Part shown: in pieces, positions 1-10,700 of the stretch
Layout of the letters: every line of letters begins with the position of its first letter
How positions within the stretch are numbered: the stretch's first letter is position 1
Assembly (NCBI RefSeq): GCF_014534685.1
Contig: NZ_JACVVX010000006.1
Coordinates: forward strand, 166,921-230,920
Direction: 5' to 3'
Origin: Oryzicola mucosus
Lineage (GTDB): Bacteria > Pseudomonadota > Alphaproteobacteria > Rhizobiales > Rhizobiaceae
DNA length: 64,000 nucleotides
The notes under the pieces: generated by a model
Seen by the model: only the letters and a program-made list of their open reading frames with translations
The model's database searches: none
What the model was told of the DNA's origin: nothing
Program-made: the position numbers and the translations under genes

Positions 1-1382
1 CCGCGCTGCATGACATAGAACTTCTGGTCGTCCGAAATCTTCGAGGTCGTGGCCTCGTGCTCGAACTGCGCGGTCGCGTTCTTGGCCTCCATGTAAGGCA
101 CGGTATGGGCGCCGCACTGATCTCCGATCAGCAAGCTGTCGCAATTGGTGAAGTTACGCGCGTTGGTCGCCTTGCGATGCGCCGAGACCTGACCACGATA
201 GGTGTTCTGCGAGAAGCCTGCGGCGATGCCCTTGGAGATGATCCGGCTGCGCGTGTTCTTGCCGAGATGGATCATCTTGGTACCGCTGTCGACCTGCTGG
301 TAGCCGTTCGACACCGCGATAGAATAAAACTCGCCCTGGCTGTCGTCGCCGCGCAGGATGCAGCTCGGATATTTCCAGGTGATGGCAGAGCCGGTCTCGA
401 CCTGTGTCCAGGAGATTTTGGAGCGGTCGCCGCGGCAATCGCCACGCTTGGTGACGAAGTTGTAGATGCCGCCCTTCCCCTGCGCATCGCCGGGATACCA
501 GTTCTGGACGGTCGAATATTTGATTTCGGCATCGTCAAGCGCCACCAGTTCGACGACAGCAGCGTGCAGCTGGTTCTCGTCTCGCTGCGGTGCCGTGCAG
601 CCTTCAAGATAGGAAACGTAGGCGCCCTCTTCGCAGATGATGAGCGTCCGTTCGAACTGGCCGGTGTTCTTCTCGTTGATGCGGAAATAGGTCGACAGCT
701 CCATCGGGCAGCGCACGCCTTTGGGCACGAAGACGAACGACCCGTCGGTGAAAACGGCGGAGTTCAGCGTCGCATAATAGTTGTCGGTGGTCGGCACGAC
801 CGAGCCGATATACTTCTTGACCAGTTCCGGGTGCTCGCGGATCGCCTCGGAAATCGAGCAGAAGATGACGCCGGCGGCAGCCAGTTCCTTCTTGAAGGTG
901 GTCACGACCGAGACGGAATCGAACACCGCGTCAACGGCGACGCGGCCCGACTTGTAGACGTTGTCATTGGCCTCTTCGGTATCCTCAACAGGCTTCTGAA
1001 CCCCGGCAAGAATCTCCTGCTCCTTGAGCGGAATGCCGAGCTTTTCATAAACCTTGAGGATTTCGGGGTCGACCTCGTCGAGCGAGGTCGGGCCAGGCGT
1101 CGATTTCGGCGCGGCGTAATAATAGATGTCCTGGAAGTCGATCTTGGGATAGTCGACGCGCGCCCAATTGGGCTCTTCGAGCGTCAGCCAGCGTCGATAG
1201 GCTTCAAGCCGCCATTCGAGCATCCATGCGGGTTCGCCCTTCTTCGCAGAGATGAAGCGGACCGTGTCCTCGCTCAGGCCCTTTGGGGCCTTATCCATCT
1301 CGATAAAGGATTCAAATCCGTACTTATACTGATCCACATCGATCTTGCGGACCTGCTCGATCGTTTCCTGCACAGCAGGCAT
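1..1382 (-). CDS. sufB: SufB, Fe-S cluster scaffold subunit (partial, C-terminus off the window)
   Basis: This is a core subunit of the cytosolic SufBCD complex, which assembles Fe-S clusters from sulfide delivered by a cysteine desulfurase. About 460 codons are visible from the ATG at 1382, and the frame runs off the left edge without a stop. Recognisable SufB stretches include YYYAAPKS, the block [21 protein letters not shown], the beta-helix region around [22 protein letters not shown], and [19 protein letters not shown] near the end. It lies 167 bp downstream of sufS2 on the same strand, matching the rhizobial sufS2-sufB-sufC-sufD-sufS1 order. The gap (1383-1549) contains a GCCGGG/CCCGGC hairpin near 1400-1418 that might tune expression. 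The identification is secure; only the missing C-terminus is unknown. Confidence 0.96.
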   Translation of the reverse strand, partial: MPAVQETIEQVRKIDVDQYKYGFESFIEMDKAPKGLSEDTVRFISAKKGEPAWMLEWRLEAYRRWLTLEEPNWARVDYPKIDFQDIYYYAAPKSTPGPTSLDEVDPEILKVYEKLGIPLKEQEILAGVQKPVEDTEEANDNVYKSGRVAVDAVFDSVSVVTTFKKELAAAGVIFCSISEAIREHPELVKKYIGSVVPTTDNYYATLNSAVFTDGSFVFVPKGVRCPMELSTYFRINEKNTGQFERTLIICEEGAYVSYLEGCTAPQRDENQLHAAVVELVALDDAEIKYSTVQNWYPGDAQGKGGIYNFVTKRGDCRGDRSKISWTQVETGSAITWKYPSCILRGDDSQGEFYSIAVSNGYQQVDSGTKMIHLGKNTRSRIISKGIAAGFSQNTYRGQVSAHRKATNARNFTNCDSLLIGDQCGAHTVPYMEAKNATAQFEHEATTSKISDDQKFYVMQR

Positions 1383-1549
1383 CGGCGTTCTCCATCCACG
1401 CCGGGGTCAAGACCCGGCAGTTTTCAAACTATGGCACCGCAGAGCGGCGTAAGTTCAATATAGTGTGCGTTTGCCGGAAATTCACCCGGAAGAAGGCTTT
1501 TCGCCTCCCTGACACACCCGTTCAGCGGCCCTTGGGCCAATTCCCGCCG

Positions 1550-2710
1550 TCAGGCGGCTTTCGTCACTCGCGAACGCGCCAAAAGCTTGGCCAGCGCGTC
1601 CGAGAAAAGATCAAGCTCCGCATCGGCCGTTTGCGGGCCGATGGAGACCCTCAGCGCCCCGAGTCCATCCACATGCCCCATAGCCTGGAGCACATGACTG
1701 GGACCGACCTTGCCCGACGAGCAGGCTGAGCCAGCGGAAAGGGCTATGCCAGCGAGGTCGAACGCGATCTGGGCTGTTTCCGCCTTCAACCCGGGAACCG
1801 AGAAGAAGCTTGTGTTTGCAATGCGATCCGCATTCGCGCCGTGAATCTCGGCATCTGGCGCGAGCGTCCTGATGGACTGTTCAAACCGGTCGCGCAAGCC
1901 TCGAACGATCTCGATTTCAGACAGCGCGGTGAGCGCTTTGCGTGCGGCCGCGCCGAAACCGGCGATGCCAGGCAGGTTTTCCGTCCCAGCGCGATGCCCT
2001 TTTTCCTGGCCGCCGCCGGAGATAAGCGGCGCCGGCATCATGACATCGCTATTTCCGACAATCGCGCCGACACCCTTAGGACCGCCGATCTTGTGCGACG
2101 ACAGAATCAGGAAATCGCCGTAAGCACCTGACATATCAAGCGGAATTCGTCCCACTGCCTGCACCGCATCGACCACAAGTACACCACCCGCGGCCTTAAC
2201 CAAGGCGGCAATGGCCGCCAGAGGCTGGATGACGCCGGTCTCATTGTTGGCCGCATGGACCGCCACAAGCGGCACCCCCCCGGCCATATCATGAGCAGAA
2301 AGTGCCTGCGCCAGAGCGCCGAGATCGGCGACCCCCTGGGCATCGACGCCGATGTGCGCAACACGGTCGGCAGCGAACCGCCCGCCTCCCAGGATACAGG
2401 GGTGATCGGCTGAGCTGACATAGAGGCGCGACATGCGCAACACGGACCGACCCATGCGCCAATCCGGCGTCAACAGCGTCGCGGCGGCCTCGGTGGCGCC
2501 TGACGTAAAGATCACATGCTCGGGCTTGGCGCCGACCAGAGCGGCCACATCGCGACGGGCATCCTCGACGATGCGACGCGCGGCGCGGCCTTCGGCGTGA
2601 ACGGATGATGGATTGGCGGCCACGTCGAGCGCCGCGACCATAGCCTGCCGCGCCGCATCGAGCAGCGGCGCGCTGGCATTATGATCGAGATAGGCGCGCA
2701 GGCCGGCCAT
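1550..2710 (-). CDS. sufS2: Cysteine desulfurase, NifS/IscS-type, first gene of the suf operon
   Basis: This PLP enzyme removes sulfur from L-cysteine for Fe-S assembly. It has 386 residues, the usual size for class V desulfurases. The N-terminus starts YLDHNASAPL, the internal aldimine lysine sits in SSHKIGGPKG (about residue 207), and the persulfide cysteine is in the loop SAGSACSSGK (about residue 330), which has the group I (IscS/NifS) form. The ATG at 2710 is chosen because YLDHNA follows it directly, as in homologues; an in-frame extension to 2776 would add 22 unlikely residues. In Agrobacterium the matching gene is called sufS2 and precedes sufB, as here. A candidate Irr box lies upstream at 2828-2844. 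The family is certain and the sufS2 name rests on gene order. Confidence 0.93.
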   Translation of the reverse strand: MAGLRAYLDHNASAPLLDAARQAMVAALDVAANPSSVHAEGRAARRIVEDARRDVAALVGAKPEHVIFTSGATEAAATLLTPDWRMGRSVLRMSRLYVSSADHPCILGGGRFAADRVAHIGVDAQGVADLGALAQALSAHDMAGGVPLVAVHAANNETGVIQPLAAIAALVKAAGGVLVVDAVQAVGRIPLDMSGAYGDFLILSSHKIGGPKGVGAIVGNSDVMMPAPLISGGGQEKGHRAGTENLPGIAGFGAAARKALTALSEIEIVRGLRDRFEQSIRTLAPDAEIHGANADRIANTSFFSVPGLKAETAQIAFDLAGIALSAGSACSSGKVGPSHVLQAMGHVDGLGALRVSIGPQTADAELDLFSDALAKLLARSRVTKAA

Positions 2711-2827
2711 GTCCGTACGTTTTACTCCGTCGCTTGGCATTCGGCGCAAGACAACCGTTTTTCCTTGAAATCGCAAGGTCAGACGTCCTATCTAGCCGCT
2801 TTGCCAGACAGGCGGACGCGCCGCCAG

Positions 2828-2844
2828 TTTTTAACAATTCTAAA
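2828..2844. promoter_or_regulatory. Candidate Irr iron-control element (ICE) in the suf promoter
   Basis: The 17-mer reads TTTTTAACAATTCTAAA. It matches the rhizobial ICE consensus TTTAGAA-N3-TTCTAAA at 12 of 14 fixed positions, with the right half perfect. A possible sigma-70 promoter for sufS2 on the minus strand lies beside it: TTGACG (complement of 2872-2877), 17 bp, then TAGAAG (complement of 2849-2854). The box would thus sit just downstream of the -10, where binding would repress. Irr and RirA control of suf is established in rhizobia; binding here is inferred. Confidence 0.5.
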
Positions 2845-2928
2845 CTGGCTTCTAAGAAGACTAGCGTCCCGCGTCAAGCGGGACATGGAATTGTTACATA
2901 CTGGCGCACCGCCAATGAGGAGTTTTGT

Positions 2929-3603
2929 ATGCCCGAGGTCATTTTCAACGGTCCGTCCGGTCGTCTCGAAGGCCGGTACCAGCCGTCGAAGGAAAAGAAC
3001 GCGCCGATTGCCATCGTCCTGCATCCACACCCGCAATTCGGCGGGACGATGAACAACAAGATCGTCTACGACCTCTTCTATATGTTCCAGAAGCGCGATT
3101 TCACCACGCTCCGCTTCAACTTCCGCGGCATCGGGCGCAGCCAGGGCGAATTCGACCACGGCACGGGCGAACTGTCGGATGCGGCGGCGGCGCTGGATTG
3201 GGTTCAGTCTCTGCATCCGGACTCAAAGAGCTGCTGGGTGGCCGGTTATTCCTTCGGTTCGTGGATCGGAATGCAGCTTCTGATGCGCAGGCCGGAGATC
3301 GAAGGCTTCATCTCGGTCGCGCCGCAGCCCAACACCTATGATTTCTCGTTCCTGGCGCCCTGCCCGTCTTCCGGCCTGATCATCCATGGCGATGCCGACA
3401 AGGTGGCGCCGCCCAAGGATGTGCAGGGGCTGGTCGATAAGTTGCACACCCAGAAGGGCATCACCATCACTCAGAAGACGCTGCCTGGCGCGAACCATTT
3501 CTTCTCCAACGACCACGATCTGCTGCTGGAGGAATGTGCGGATTATCTCGACCGCCGCATGGCCGGCGAGTTGGCTGACCCCCGGCCGAAGCGTTTGCGC
3601 TGA
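2929..3603 (+). CDS. Alpha/beta hydrolase, small cytosolic dienelactone-hydrolase-like family
   Basis: A 224-residue alpha/beta-hydrolase. The HPHPQFGGTMNNK stretch near residue 35 and the nucleophile-elbow region GYSFGSWIGMQ are typical of the conserved family annotated 'alpha/beta hydrolase' or CoCE/NonD-like in proteobacteria. Asp in HGDADKV and His in GANHFF fit the remaining triad positions. In GYSFGS the nucleophile is the first serine (G-x-S-x-G form). The ATG at 2929 is preceded by GAGGAG at good spacing; a longer reading from 2734 overlaps the suf promoter and is rejected. It is transcribed away from sufS2 and shares its promoter region. The substrate is unknown. No signal peptide is visible, so it is probably cytosolic. 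Confidence 0.85.
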   Translation: MPEVIFNGPSGRLEGRYQPSKEKNAPIAIVLHPHPQFGGTMNNKIVYDLFYMFQKRDFTTLRFNFRGIGRSQGEFDHGTGELSDAAAALDWVQSLHPDSKSCWVAGYSFGSWIGMQLLMRRPEIEGFISVAPQPNTYDFSFLAPCPSSGLIIHGDADKVAPPKDVQGLVDKLHTQKGITITQKTLPGANHFFSNDHDLLLEECADYLDRRMAGELADPRPKRLR

Positions 3604-3624
3604 GCCGCTGACAGCTGCTTTATA

Positions 3625-3658
3625 AAGAAGGCCGGCGAAGCGATCCGCCGGCCTTCTT
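3625..3658. terminator. Bidirectional terminator between two convergent genes
   Basis: A 13-bp perfect stem (3625-3637 with 3646-3658, AAGAAGGCCGGCG and its complement) closes an 8-nt loop. It lies between the hydrolase stop and the stop of the convergent secreted protein, with A/T bases at both flanks, so it can serve both strands. Confidence 0.75.
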
Positions 3659-3674
3659 CGTTATCGGAACTGGA

Positions 3675-5036
3675 CTATTTGGCCTGCAGGAACTCGCCAA
3701 CCTCGAGCAGGACGAACTCGTTGTCGTCAGCCTTATCGAGCGCGCGCCCTGCCGAGAACGGCAGGTTGTTGTCATTGCCGACGATGATGTGGGTGTCGTC
3801 AACGAGATCGACATTCTCGATGGTGACGAAAGGCATGTCGTAGAAGCCTTCGCCGCCGCCCTGGCGCTTTTTGTTGTCGGGATCGGCGACCTTCATCAGA
3901 TCGATATAGCCGATCTTGCGAGCCGCCTTGCCGGCGTTCTCATCGGTGAGTTCGATCTTGTAGATGCGCTTGAGCTTGGCCGGGGTGGCAAAGCAGTCGG
4001 CGGAAGGGCTCTTCGGATCGGCGCATGCCGTTGAAGCCACGCCAGCGCCATTGTCGCGCTCGATCACCAGACCCTCTGTTGCGCTGATCATGTTGAAATC
4101 GCCAATCGCTTCGCCGCCGTCAGCCAAAGGATAGAGCCAGCTGCGGCCCGTCCATGTCTTGCCGGCGACATCGAACTCGACGACGCGCAGGGCCGTCTTG
4201 CCGTCAGCCTTCTCCACGGAACCGTCCGACATATAGCGTGGGCCTTCCAGAAGAGCGTAGAGCTTCGAGCCGTCCTTGGACATGGCGAGCCCTTCATAGC
4301 CGCCGGAGCGCTTCAGGTTGAAGGTGGGCATCTTGGCCGCGGGGTTGCCCGGAAGGTTCAGCGCCGGATGATCCGGCGAACGCACCGGCTCGCCTTCGAC
4401 GACCGTCTCGAAGACATCCGTCAGCTTGCCGTCGAGATCGAACTTGAGCAGGTAGGGACCGAACTCCTCGCCGATCCAGAAACCATCGGCGACGGGCTGG
4501 ATGGATTCGACATCGAAATCGCCACCCGTCAGGAAGCGGTTCTCCGACCCTTCGAGCGCGATCGGAAATGGCGCCTTCTTGTCGGGATCGGTCAAAAAGA
4601 CGGTCTTCATGCGATCGACGGTGCCGGCATCCCAGTCGAATTTGACATGATGGATCATAAGGGCAGCGTCGGTGGAGTTCAGCTTGTTGCCAAAACCGTT
4701 GTCGGACAGCGTCCAGAAGGTCCCGTCGCTCATCGTCTTGATACCCGAAAAGCCCTGAACCGCCTGCCCGTCAAACGGCAGTGAGTGGCCCGTCGGACGA
4801 ACGCCGTCCTTGCCTGGCACTGTACCGAGGCCGGTGGCGCGAACACGGTCGGCGGTCGAGAATTTGCCTGCCGAACGCAGATGCTCGGGCGCGTTTTCCG
4901 GCGCCGGGATGATCGTGTTGGCCGGCAGGATCGCATGGCCTGTCAGCTTCGACGGAAATTCGCGCTCCTGCGCGAAGGATACGGTCGTGGAAAGGGCGAG
5001 AAAGGCAGCCGCGGCAGCCAGGATCGAGTGTTTCAT
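3675..5036 (-). CDS. Secreted esterase-like activity of phytase family protein (PF13449 type)
   Basis: 453 residues with a clear signal peptide (MKHSILAAAAAFLALSTTVSFA, cut before QEREF). The mature part resembles the 'esterase-like activity of phytase' beta-propeller family: GFSGIKTMSDGTFWTLSDNGFG (residues about 90-112), FWIGEEFGPYLLKFD (about 186-200), GYEGLAMSKDGSKLYALLEG, and IGDFNMISATEGLVIERDNG. Family members are periplasmic or extracytoplasmic and are proposed to act on phosphate esters; the real substrate is not known. It is 57 bp downstream of anmK on the same strand, so the two may be co-transcribed. The family call is firm and the activity uncertain. Confidence 0.85.
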   Translation of the reverse strand: MKHSILAAAAAFLALSTTVSFAQEREFPSKLTGHAILPANTIIPAPENAPEHLRSAGKFSTADRVRATGLGTVPGKDGVRPTGHSLPFDGQAVQGFSGIKTMSDGTFWTLSDNGFGNKLNSTDAALMIHHVKFDWDAGTVDRMKTVFLTDPDKKAPFPIALEGSENRFLTGGDFDVESIQPVADGFWIGEEFGPYLLKFDLDGKLTDVFETVVEGEPVRSPDHPALNLPGNPAAKMPTFNLKRSGGYEGLAMSKDGSKLYALLEGPRYMSDGSVEKADGKTALRVVEFDVAGKTWTGRSWLYPLADGGEAIGDFNMISATEGLVIERDNGAGVASTACADPKSPSADCFATPAKLKRIYKIELTDENAGKAARKIGYIDLMKVADPDNKKRQGGGEGFYDMPFVTIENVDLVDDTHIIVGNDNNLPFSAGRALDKADDNEFVLLEVGEFLQAK

Positions 5037-5093
5037 CTGGGAGTCCCCGAAAGTGGTGAAAAACCAACAGCCGGGAGCTAGTGGGTTCCAATG

Positions 5094-6260
5094 TCAGTCG
5101 CTTGACGCGGGCGTGAAGCTTTGATGACCCTCAACAAAAGGCGATGCGAGTACCCCGCCCGACACCGCTTCACGGCAGCCGGTGGTGCCGGGAAAAGTCA
5201 ACGGCAGAGCTTTCTGCGAACGGACCGCGAGATAGGCCCATGCCTCGGCTTCCGTAGCGTCGCCGTCGAGGCCCGCATCTTCGGCGACGATCACTTCGGC
5301 GCCTGATCTTTGCGCGATCTCGCTGAGATCGCCGACGATGTGCGGGTTTTTCCGGCCGCCGCCGCAGATGATCCAGAGTTTCGGCGCAAGCGGCATCTGG
5401 TTCGCCGACACGGCGATGGCGCGTGCCGAGACCGCCGCCAAGGTACGCGCGCCATCCGCCAGTTCGAGCCCTTCGACCTCGGCAAGCGTGAAGTCATTGC
5501 GGTCGAGCGATTTCGGGCCGGGCCGCCTGAAGAACGGTTTGTGCAGGTAACGGTCTACCACCTGCTCCACCACCCCGCCCTCGCTGGCAATGGCCCCGCC
5601 TGCGTCATAGGGAATGCCGCCTTCGCGGTCGACCCACTGGTCGATCAGCGCGTTTCCTGGCCCGCTGTCGAAAGCCAGCGGCTCGCCCGTCTCTGGCACA
5701 TAGGTGACGTTGGAAATCCCTCCGATGTTGACGAAGACCACTGGGAACAGCCCGGCATGGGGCGCAGGCAGCGACCGAGCCAGGGCTGCGTGGTAGGCCG
5801 GCACCAATGGAGCGCCCTGCCCGCCATGCGCCATGTCGTTGGCGCGCATGTCATAGATGACTGGAATGCCGGTTTCCCCTGCCAGCAGCGCTCCATCACC
5901 GAGTTGAACAGTCACGCCAAGATGCGGCCGGTGCAGAACGGTCTGGCCGTGGAAGCCGATCAGGTCGACCTCGCGCCATTCCGGCGGCAGGGCGTTCATG
6001 AACGCTTTCACGGCATCGGCATGGCGCAACGTGATATCGCGCTCGATCTCGGCCAGCCCCCCCGGACGGTCGGTTCGAACCACGACTGACTTGGCCGTCT
6101 CCAGCGACGCCTCTATACGGCGGCGGAAGGCTGCGTCATAAGCAACGAAGTGGGATGGGCCGGTCTCTATAACCGAAACGCCGTCCGTTCGCATTATGGC
6201 GAGATCGATGCCGTCCATGGATGTGCCGCTCATCAGCCCGATTGCCGTCACCAATGCCAT
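5094..6260 (-). CDS. anmK: Anhydro-N-acetylmuramic acid kinase
   Basis: AnmK phosphorylates and opens 1,6-anhydro-N-acetylmuramic acid released by lytic transglycosylases, feeding recycled cell-wall sugar back to N-acetylglucosamine metabolism in the cytosol. The 388-residue protein begins with the hallmark [19 protein letters not shown]-binding motif. Also present are [43 protein letters not shown] and [10 protein letters not shown], all family signatures. The ATG at 6260 is the only start that keeps the N-terminal strand; its ribosome site is weak. It is divergent from tyrS with 107 bp between them, an arrangement common in Rhizobiales. Confidence 0.96.
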   Translation of the reverse strand: MALVTAIGLMSGTSMDGIDLAIMRTDGVSVIETGPSHFVAYDAAFRRRIEASLETAKSVVVRTDRPGGLAEIERDITLRHADAVKAFMNALPPEWREVDLIGFHGQTVLHRPHLGVTVQLGDGALLAGETGIPVIYDMRANDMAHGGQGAPLVPAYHAALARSLPAPHAGLFPVVFVNIGGISNVTYVPETGEPLAFDSGPGNALIDQWVDREGGIPYDAGGAIASEGGVVEQVVDRYLHKPFFRRPGPKSLDRNDFTLAEVEGLELADGARTLAAVSARAIAVSANQMPLAPKLWIICGGGRKNPHIVGDLSEIAQRSGAEVIVAEDAGLDGDATEAEAWAYLAVRSQKALPLTFPGTTGCREAVSGGVLASPFVEGHQSFTPASSD

Positions 6261-6367
6261 AAAAACACCGCCGTCCTTGTGATTCCCGCCCCCGGGATGT
6301 TAAAGGCGCGCATCCACAACACCAACAGAGACCGGCAAAGCCGAGACCCAGCCGAAAGACAAAGACA

Positions 6368-7621
6368 ATGTCCGCCTTCAAGTCAGATTTCCTGCGCACG
6401 CTTTCCGAGCGCGGCTTCATCCACCAGATTTCGGATGAAACCGGCCTCGACGACCTGTTCGCAAAGGAAACCGTGACGGCGTATATCGGCTTCGACCCGA
6501 CCGCATCGAGCCTTCATGCTGGCGGCCTGATCCAGATCATGATGCTGCACTGGATGCAGCAGACCGGCCATCGCCCCATCGCGCTGATGGGCGGCGGCAC
6601 CGGCATGGTTGGCGATCCGTCCTTCAAGGACGAGGCCCGCAAGCTGATGACAGTCGAGACCATCCAGCAAAACATCGACGGCATCAAGAAGGTGTTTGCC
6701 AACTACCTGACCTTCGGCGACGGCCCGCGCGACGCGCTGATGGTCAACAATGCCGACTGGCTGGCGCCGCTGAACTACCTCGAATTCCTGCGCGATGTCG
6801 GCCGGCATTTCTCGGTCAACCGCATGCTGAGCTTCGATTCGGTCAAGCAGCGGCTGGATCGGGAGCAGTCTCTGTCGTTCCTCGAGTTCAACTACATGAT
6901 CCTGCAGGCCTACGACTTCGTCGAACTCAGCAAGCGCTACGGCACTCGGCTGCAGATGGGCGGGTCGGATCAGTGGGGCAACATCATCAACGGCATCGAT
7001 CTCGGCCACCGCCTGGAGCAGCCGCAGCTATTTGCACTGACATCGCCGCTGCTGACCACCGCTTCAGGCGCCAAGATGGGCAAGTCGCTCAACGGTGCTG
7101 TCTGGCTGAACGCCGACATGCTGAGTCCTTACGAGTTCTGGCAGTATTGGCGCAACACGGAAGACGCCGATGTCGGCCGCTTCCTCAAGCTGTACACCAC
7201 GCTGCCGCTCGACGAGATCGCGCGGCTGGCGGCACTTGGCGGCTCGGAGATCAACGACGCCAAGAAGGTTCTGGCCACCGAGGTGACGGCGATTCTGCAC
7301 GGCCGCGATGCCGCCGATCAGGCGTCGGAAACAGCGCGCAAGACCTTCGAGGAAGGCGCCCTGTCCGAAAGCCTGCCGACGGTCGAAGTGCCAAAGGCAA
7401 CACTTGAGTCCGGCGTCGGCATCCTGGCCTTGTTTGTGACAGCCGGATTGGCGGGCAGCAACGGCGAGGCACGTCGGCATATCCAGGGCGGCGCAGTCAG
7501 GATCAATGATGCGCCGGTCAGCGACGACCGGCGTGGCGTCACCCTCGCCGATCTGTCGCCGGAGGGGGTCATCAAGCTTTCGCTAGGCAAGAAGAAGCAT
7601 ATTCTCGTCCGCCCGGCCTGA
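6368..7621 (+). CDS. tyrS: Tyrosyl-tRNA synthetase
   Basis: Class Ic synthetase of 417 residues that charges tRNA-Tyr. The N-terminal Rossmann domain has [14 protein letters not shown] (HIGH-like) near residue 38, the tyrosine and tRNA region with [27 protein letters not shown], the [11 protein letters not shown] motif, and a KMSKS loop as [10 protein letters not shown] (about residue 236). The C-terminal S4-like RNA-binding domain is seen in [19 protein letters not shown]. The start ATG at 6368 is backed by family alignment (MSAFKSDFL). It is a single gene followed by its own terminator. Confidence 0.98.
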   Translation: MSAFKSDFLRTLSERGFIHQISDETGLDDLFAKETVTAYIGFDPTASSLHAGGLIQIMMLHWMQQTGHRPIALMGGGTGMVGDPSFKDEARKLMTVETIQQNIDGIKKVFANYLTFGDGPRDALMVNNADWLAPLNYLEFLRDVGRHFSVNRMLSFDSVKQRLDREQSLSFLEFNYMILQAYDFVELSKRYGTRLQMGGSDQWGNIINGIDLGHRLEQPQLFALTSPLLTTASGAKMGKSLNGAVWLNADMLSPYEFWQYWRNTEDADVGRFLKLYTTLPLDEIARLAALGGSEINDAKKVLATEVTAILHGRDAADQASETARKTFEEGALSESLPTVEVPKATLESGVGILALFVTAGLAGSNGEARRHIQGGAVRINDAPVSDDRRGVTLADLSPEGVIKLSLGKKKHILVRPA

Positions 7622-7642
7622 TCGTAGATCCTCTGAAACACG

Positions 7643-7679
7643 AAAGCCTCGCAGCGAGAGTGGCTTGCGGGGCTTTTTT
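7643..7679 (+). terminator. Rho-independent terminator of tyrS
   Basis: Eleven-base stem 7643-7653 with 7666-7676 (AAAGCCTCGCA / TGCGGGGCTTT, one G-U pair), followed by a run of T to 7679. Confidence 0.85.
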
Positions 7680-7738
7680 CATCTTTCGCTCAAGGTCGCT
7701 CTCGTCGGATAGTTCTCGGCGAACTTTGTTGAGAAGCC

Positions 7739-10700
7739 TTAATATTCGAAAATGGCGCGGAAGATGCCGGGCGCTATCACCGATAGCGGATTAACGCTGA
7801 GATTGGGTGACTTGGCGTTGCCCGACAGCTTGTAGGTTACGCCGATCAGCCCGCGATCCCGGCCGTTTCCCAGGATGGCACCGATCAGCGGCAACTCGCC
7901 GAATAGCCGGTTGAGCCCATAGGCCGGCATGAATGTGCCGGTCAGGTTCATGACGTCGTTTTCATCATAGACGACACCTTGGAACGTCGTGCCGATATCC
8001 GCCCCGCGCAGGACGCCGTTGGAAAGGCTGAGATAACCCGGACGTCTTTCGATGTTCGCGGCCCCGCGCTCGAACTTCACCTGGGAAGTGTCGATCTGGC
8101 GATCGACGGCCTGGCTGAGGCTCCTGTCGGAGCCCGGCGCGCGGGTGGATACGATGGAAGCAAGGCGCGGCTCGTTGACAACAACGAAATCGCGCGCGTC
8201 GACCAGGCCCTTGAGCGTGCCGCCTTCCGGACCGGTCAGAGAGAGCGATATGCCGCCGCTCTTCATCCGCTCATAGACATTGAGGAAACGCAGCACCGCA
8301 CCGGCATCGGACGACCGCATCTCAATGCGCCGATTGCCGTCCGAAACGCCGTTGGACATGGTTATGGCGCCGCCGCCGCGCGACGTAGCTTTCACCTCGA
8401 GCGACGATATCGACGAGCCTGACCCGGCATAGTTCAAAGTTACGCCCGAGAGACGCTCATCATAGAAACCGATGAGCGTATCGACCTTAGCGTTGATGGC
8501 GATGGGCGTCGATCCCAGGCTGGATTTCGATCTGGTGCCGGTTTCTTCGCTCATGAATTGCTTGACCAATGGCCGAACGTCGAGGCTGTCACCATTGATG
8601 GAGATCGCATAGCCGCGCCCCTCGCGGCGTATGGTGATGGAAGCCTCGTCGTCGCGGTTCAGTTGGACGCGGTCGAAGCGTGCCGAGGTCAAACTACCGC
8701 CGTTGAGGACGAGCGAACCTGTCGCGCCAAAGGTTTTTCCATCCAGTTGAAAATCGGACAACGTGGCCTGCGCACCTTCGCGCGCCAGCACGAAACTCAC
8801 CGAAGCAGGAACACCGGCCCCCTTGCTCCAGCCGATCCACGGCAGATCGAGCTTTGCTCGGCTCAGATCGGCCTCGACCTTCTGCGGCTGGCCTTCGCCG
8901 GCGACATCGAGCTTGACCTTCACCGGCCCGGACAACATCGCCGAAAGGCCGGGCACAAGGGCGTTTCGCGACCTGTCGTCAAGATTGAGCGTCACCTCCA
9001 GATTGCGCGCCGGCTGGTCGGGCCGCAAAGGCTCAGTCAGGGCAATTTCGGCTGGGATACCGTTCAACAACCCTTTGGCGGAGATGACCGCCTGTTGCGG
9101 CGATACGTTTATGGTGCCGTCAGCTTCCGTGAGCGTCTGGCCGCTGAAGGGTTTGGCGATCGAAAGGTCAGTATAATCAAGTGTGACGAGCCAATCGAGC
9201 GTGCTCGAATCGATGCCTTTGGCAAGCGGAATATCTGCGCGGACATGGCCCTTCACCGTTCCCGACAGGTCCTCTGGCAGGAAACCCACCTTCCGCATCG
9301 CATTGATGGGGTCATAGGAGGTGAGTTCGATGATGGCGTCTGCGGTGCCGGCGACGTCGATGTCGAGCTTTCCGATCAAGGGCTGGATATGGGCGGCCGT
9401 GATCTTCAGCGAACCGTTTGTGGCAGCGACGGAACGACCGCTGGGCAGGAAGACGGAGCCTGACGAAAGGCTGATGTCGACATCCGTACCGGCGAAGTCG
9501 ACGACACCGGCGGCGTCGCGAATGGGCGGGATGTGACCCGCCACATCGAACCGCGTATCGACCACCTCGAAACGACCGAACGACTCTTCGCGCCCCAGAG
9601 GGGTACCCTCGCCCAACCGACCGGGGGCAACGCGAACCTGAAGCTCGCCGGCCGGTACCCTGCCTCCGAACAACTTTTGCAGTACCCAGCTGCGCGCCGC
9701 CCTCGCCGACAGCCAGGGCCAGAACTGCTTGACATGCGCCACCGGCATTTGATGCGCATTCAGGGCCAGCACAATTCCGGGCGTCTTTCCCTCGACGAAC
9801 TGGATCGACGCCTTGCCGAGAAGATCGCTGCTGTCACCGGAGCGCACGCCGATCTCATCGGCATTCAAGGTGCTGGAATTCACGTCATAAGCGCCGGCGA
9901 CCCTAGCCATGAACTCGATCGGCGCCTCAGGTGAGTCTTCCGGCGCCGAACGCGAATTGCGGCTGATCATATCGAAGCGATAGGCCGGCGCATCGTTGGC
10001 CTCGCCTGTCGGTGGACGCGGGCCCACGACGCCGGTGAAATCGAACAGCGACCGGCCGGTCGAGATCGTCAGGCGGTCGACCTCGAGCTTGTTGGTGCCG
10101 CTTGCCAGCCTGGCGGCAAGTTCGATGTCGCCGGACAGCACGCCGCGATTTCCCATGTCGAGCATCGAATTCTTGACCGAGATACCCGCCTTCAGCTGCG
10201 AGGGCTCATCGGCGGTTCCTTCGGCTCCAGTAATGGTCACCTCTGTTGTGCCGAGCGCCGTCTTGCCTTCCGGCAGCGAAGCAGCATCGGGCTCAGTCCC
10301 CGGCTCGGTCTTCACCGAAATGTCCAGCGCGGTGATGCGGCGGGGATTGTCCTGCCGGGTCGCCGTGGCCGTGACGTTCATCTTCCTGCCGTCGAAGTCG
10401 ATAGTCCCGGCGAGATGGAGAGCGCCCTGCACCGACTGCGAGACATTGGCTGCGACCACCGACACGCGTGTCAGGCTGCCGCCCGCAGGCAACATGAAAT
10501 CGACATTCTGCAGCGAGACCTTGCGCGTCGTCCCGGCCGCTACGCTGTCGAACGCCTTGTTCAACTGCGAAAACACTTCGGCGACAAGTTTGTCAGGGTC
10601 TACCAGCCCCTGCCCGTTGCGCACACCGGCCAGCCAATCCGAGCGGCCGGTGTCGGGCATAGCTCCCACGACCACGCGGGCCTGCGAGACCGTTGCATTG

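Noticed and set aside
57..1463. Long plus-strand open frame opposite sufB
   Set aside because: It is the mirror of a highly conserved minus-strand gene in GC-rich DNA; its peptide resembles no family and sufB explains the sequence fully. Similar long mirrors opposite lon (15157-17001), glyA (43071-44711), parC (54276-55997) and aspS (59076-61349) were rejected for the same reason.
2766..2781. Possible RirA box near sufS2 (TGA ... TCA)
   Set aside because: The spacing is 10 bases, not 9, so it does not fit the IRO consensus; the Irr-like box nearby is a better match.
2734..2928. N-terminal extension of the alpha/beta hydrolase
   Set aside because: The extra 65 residues overlap the divergent suf promoter and have no hydrolase character; the ATG at 2929 has a good ribosome site.
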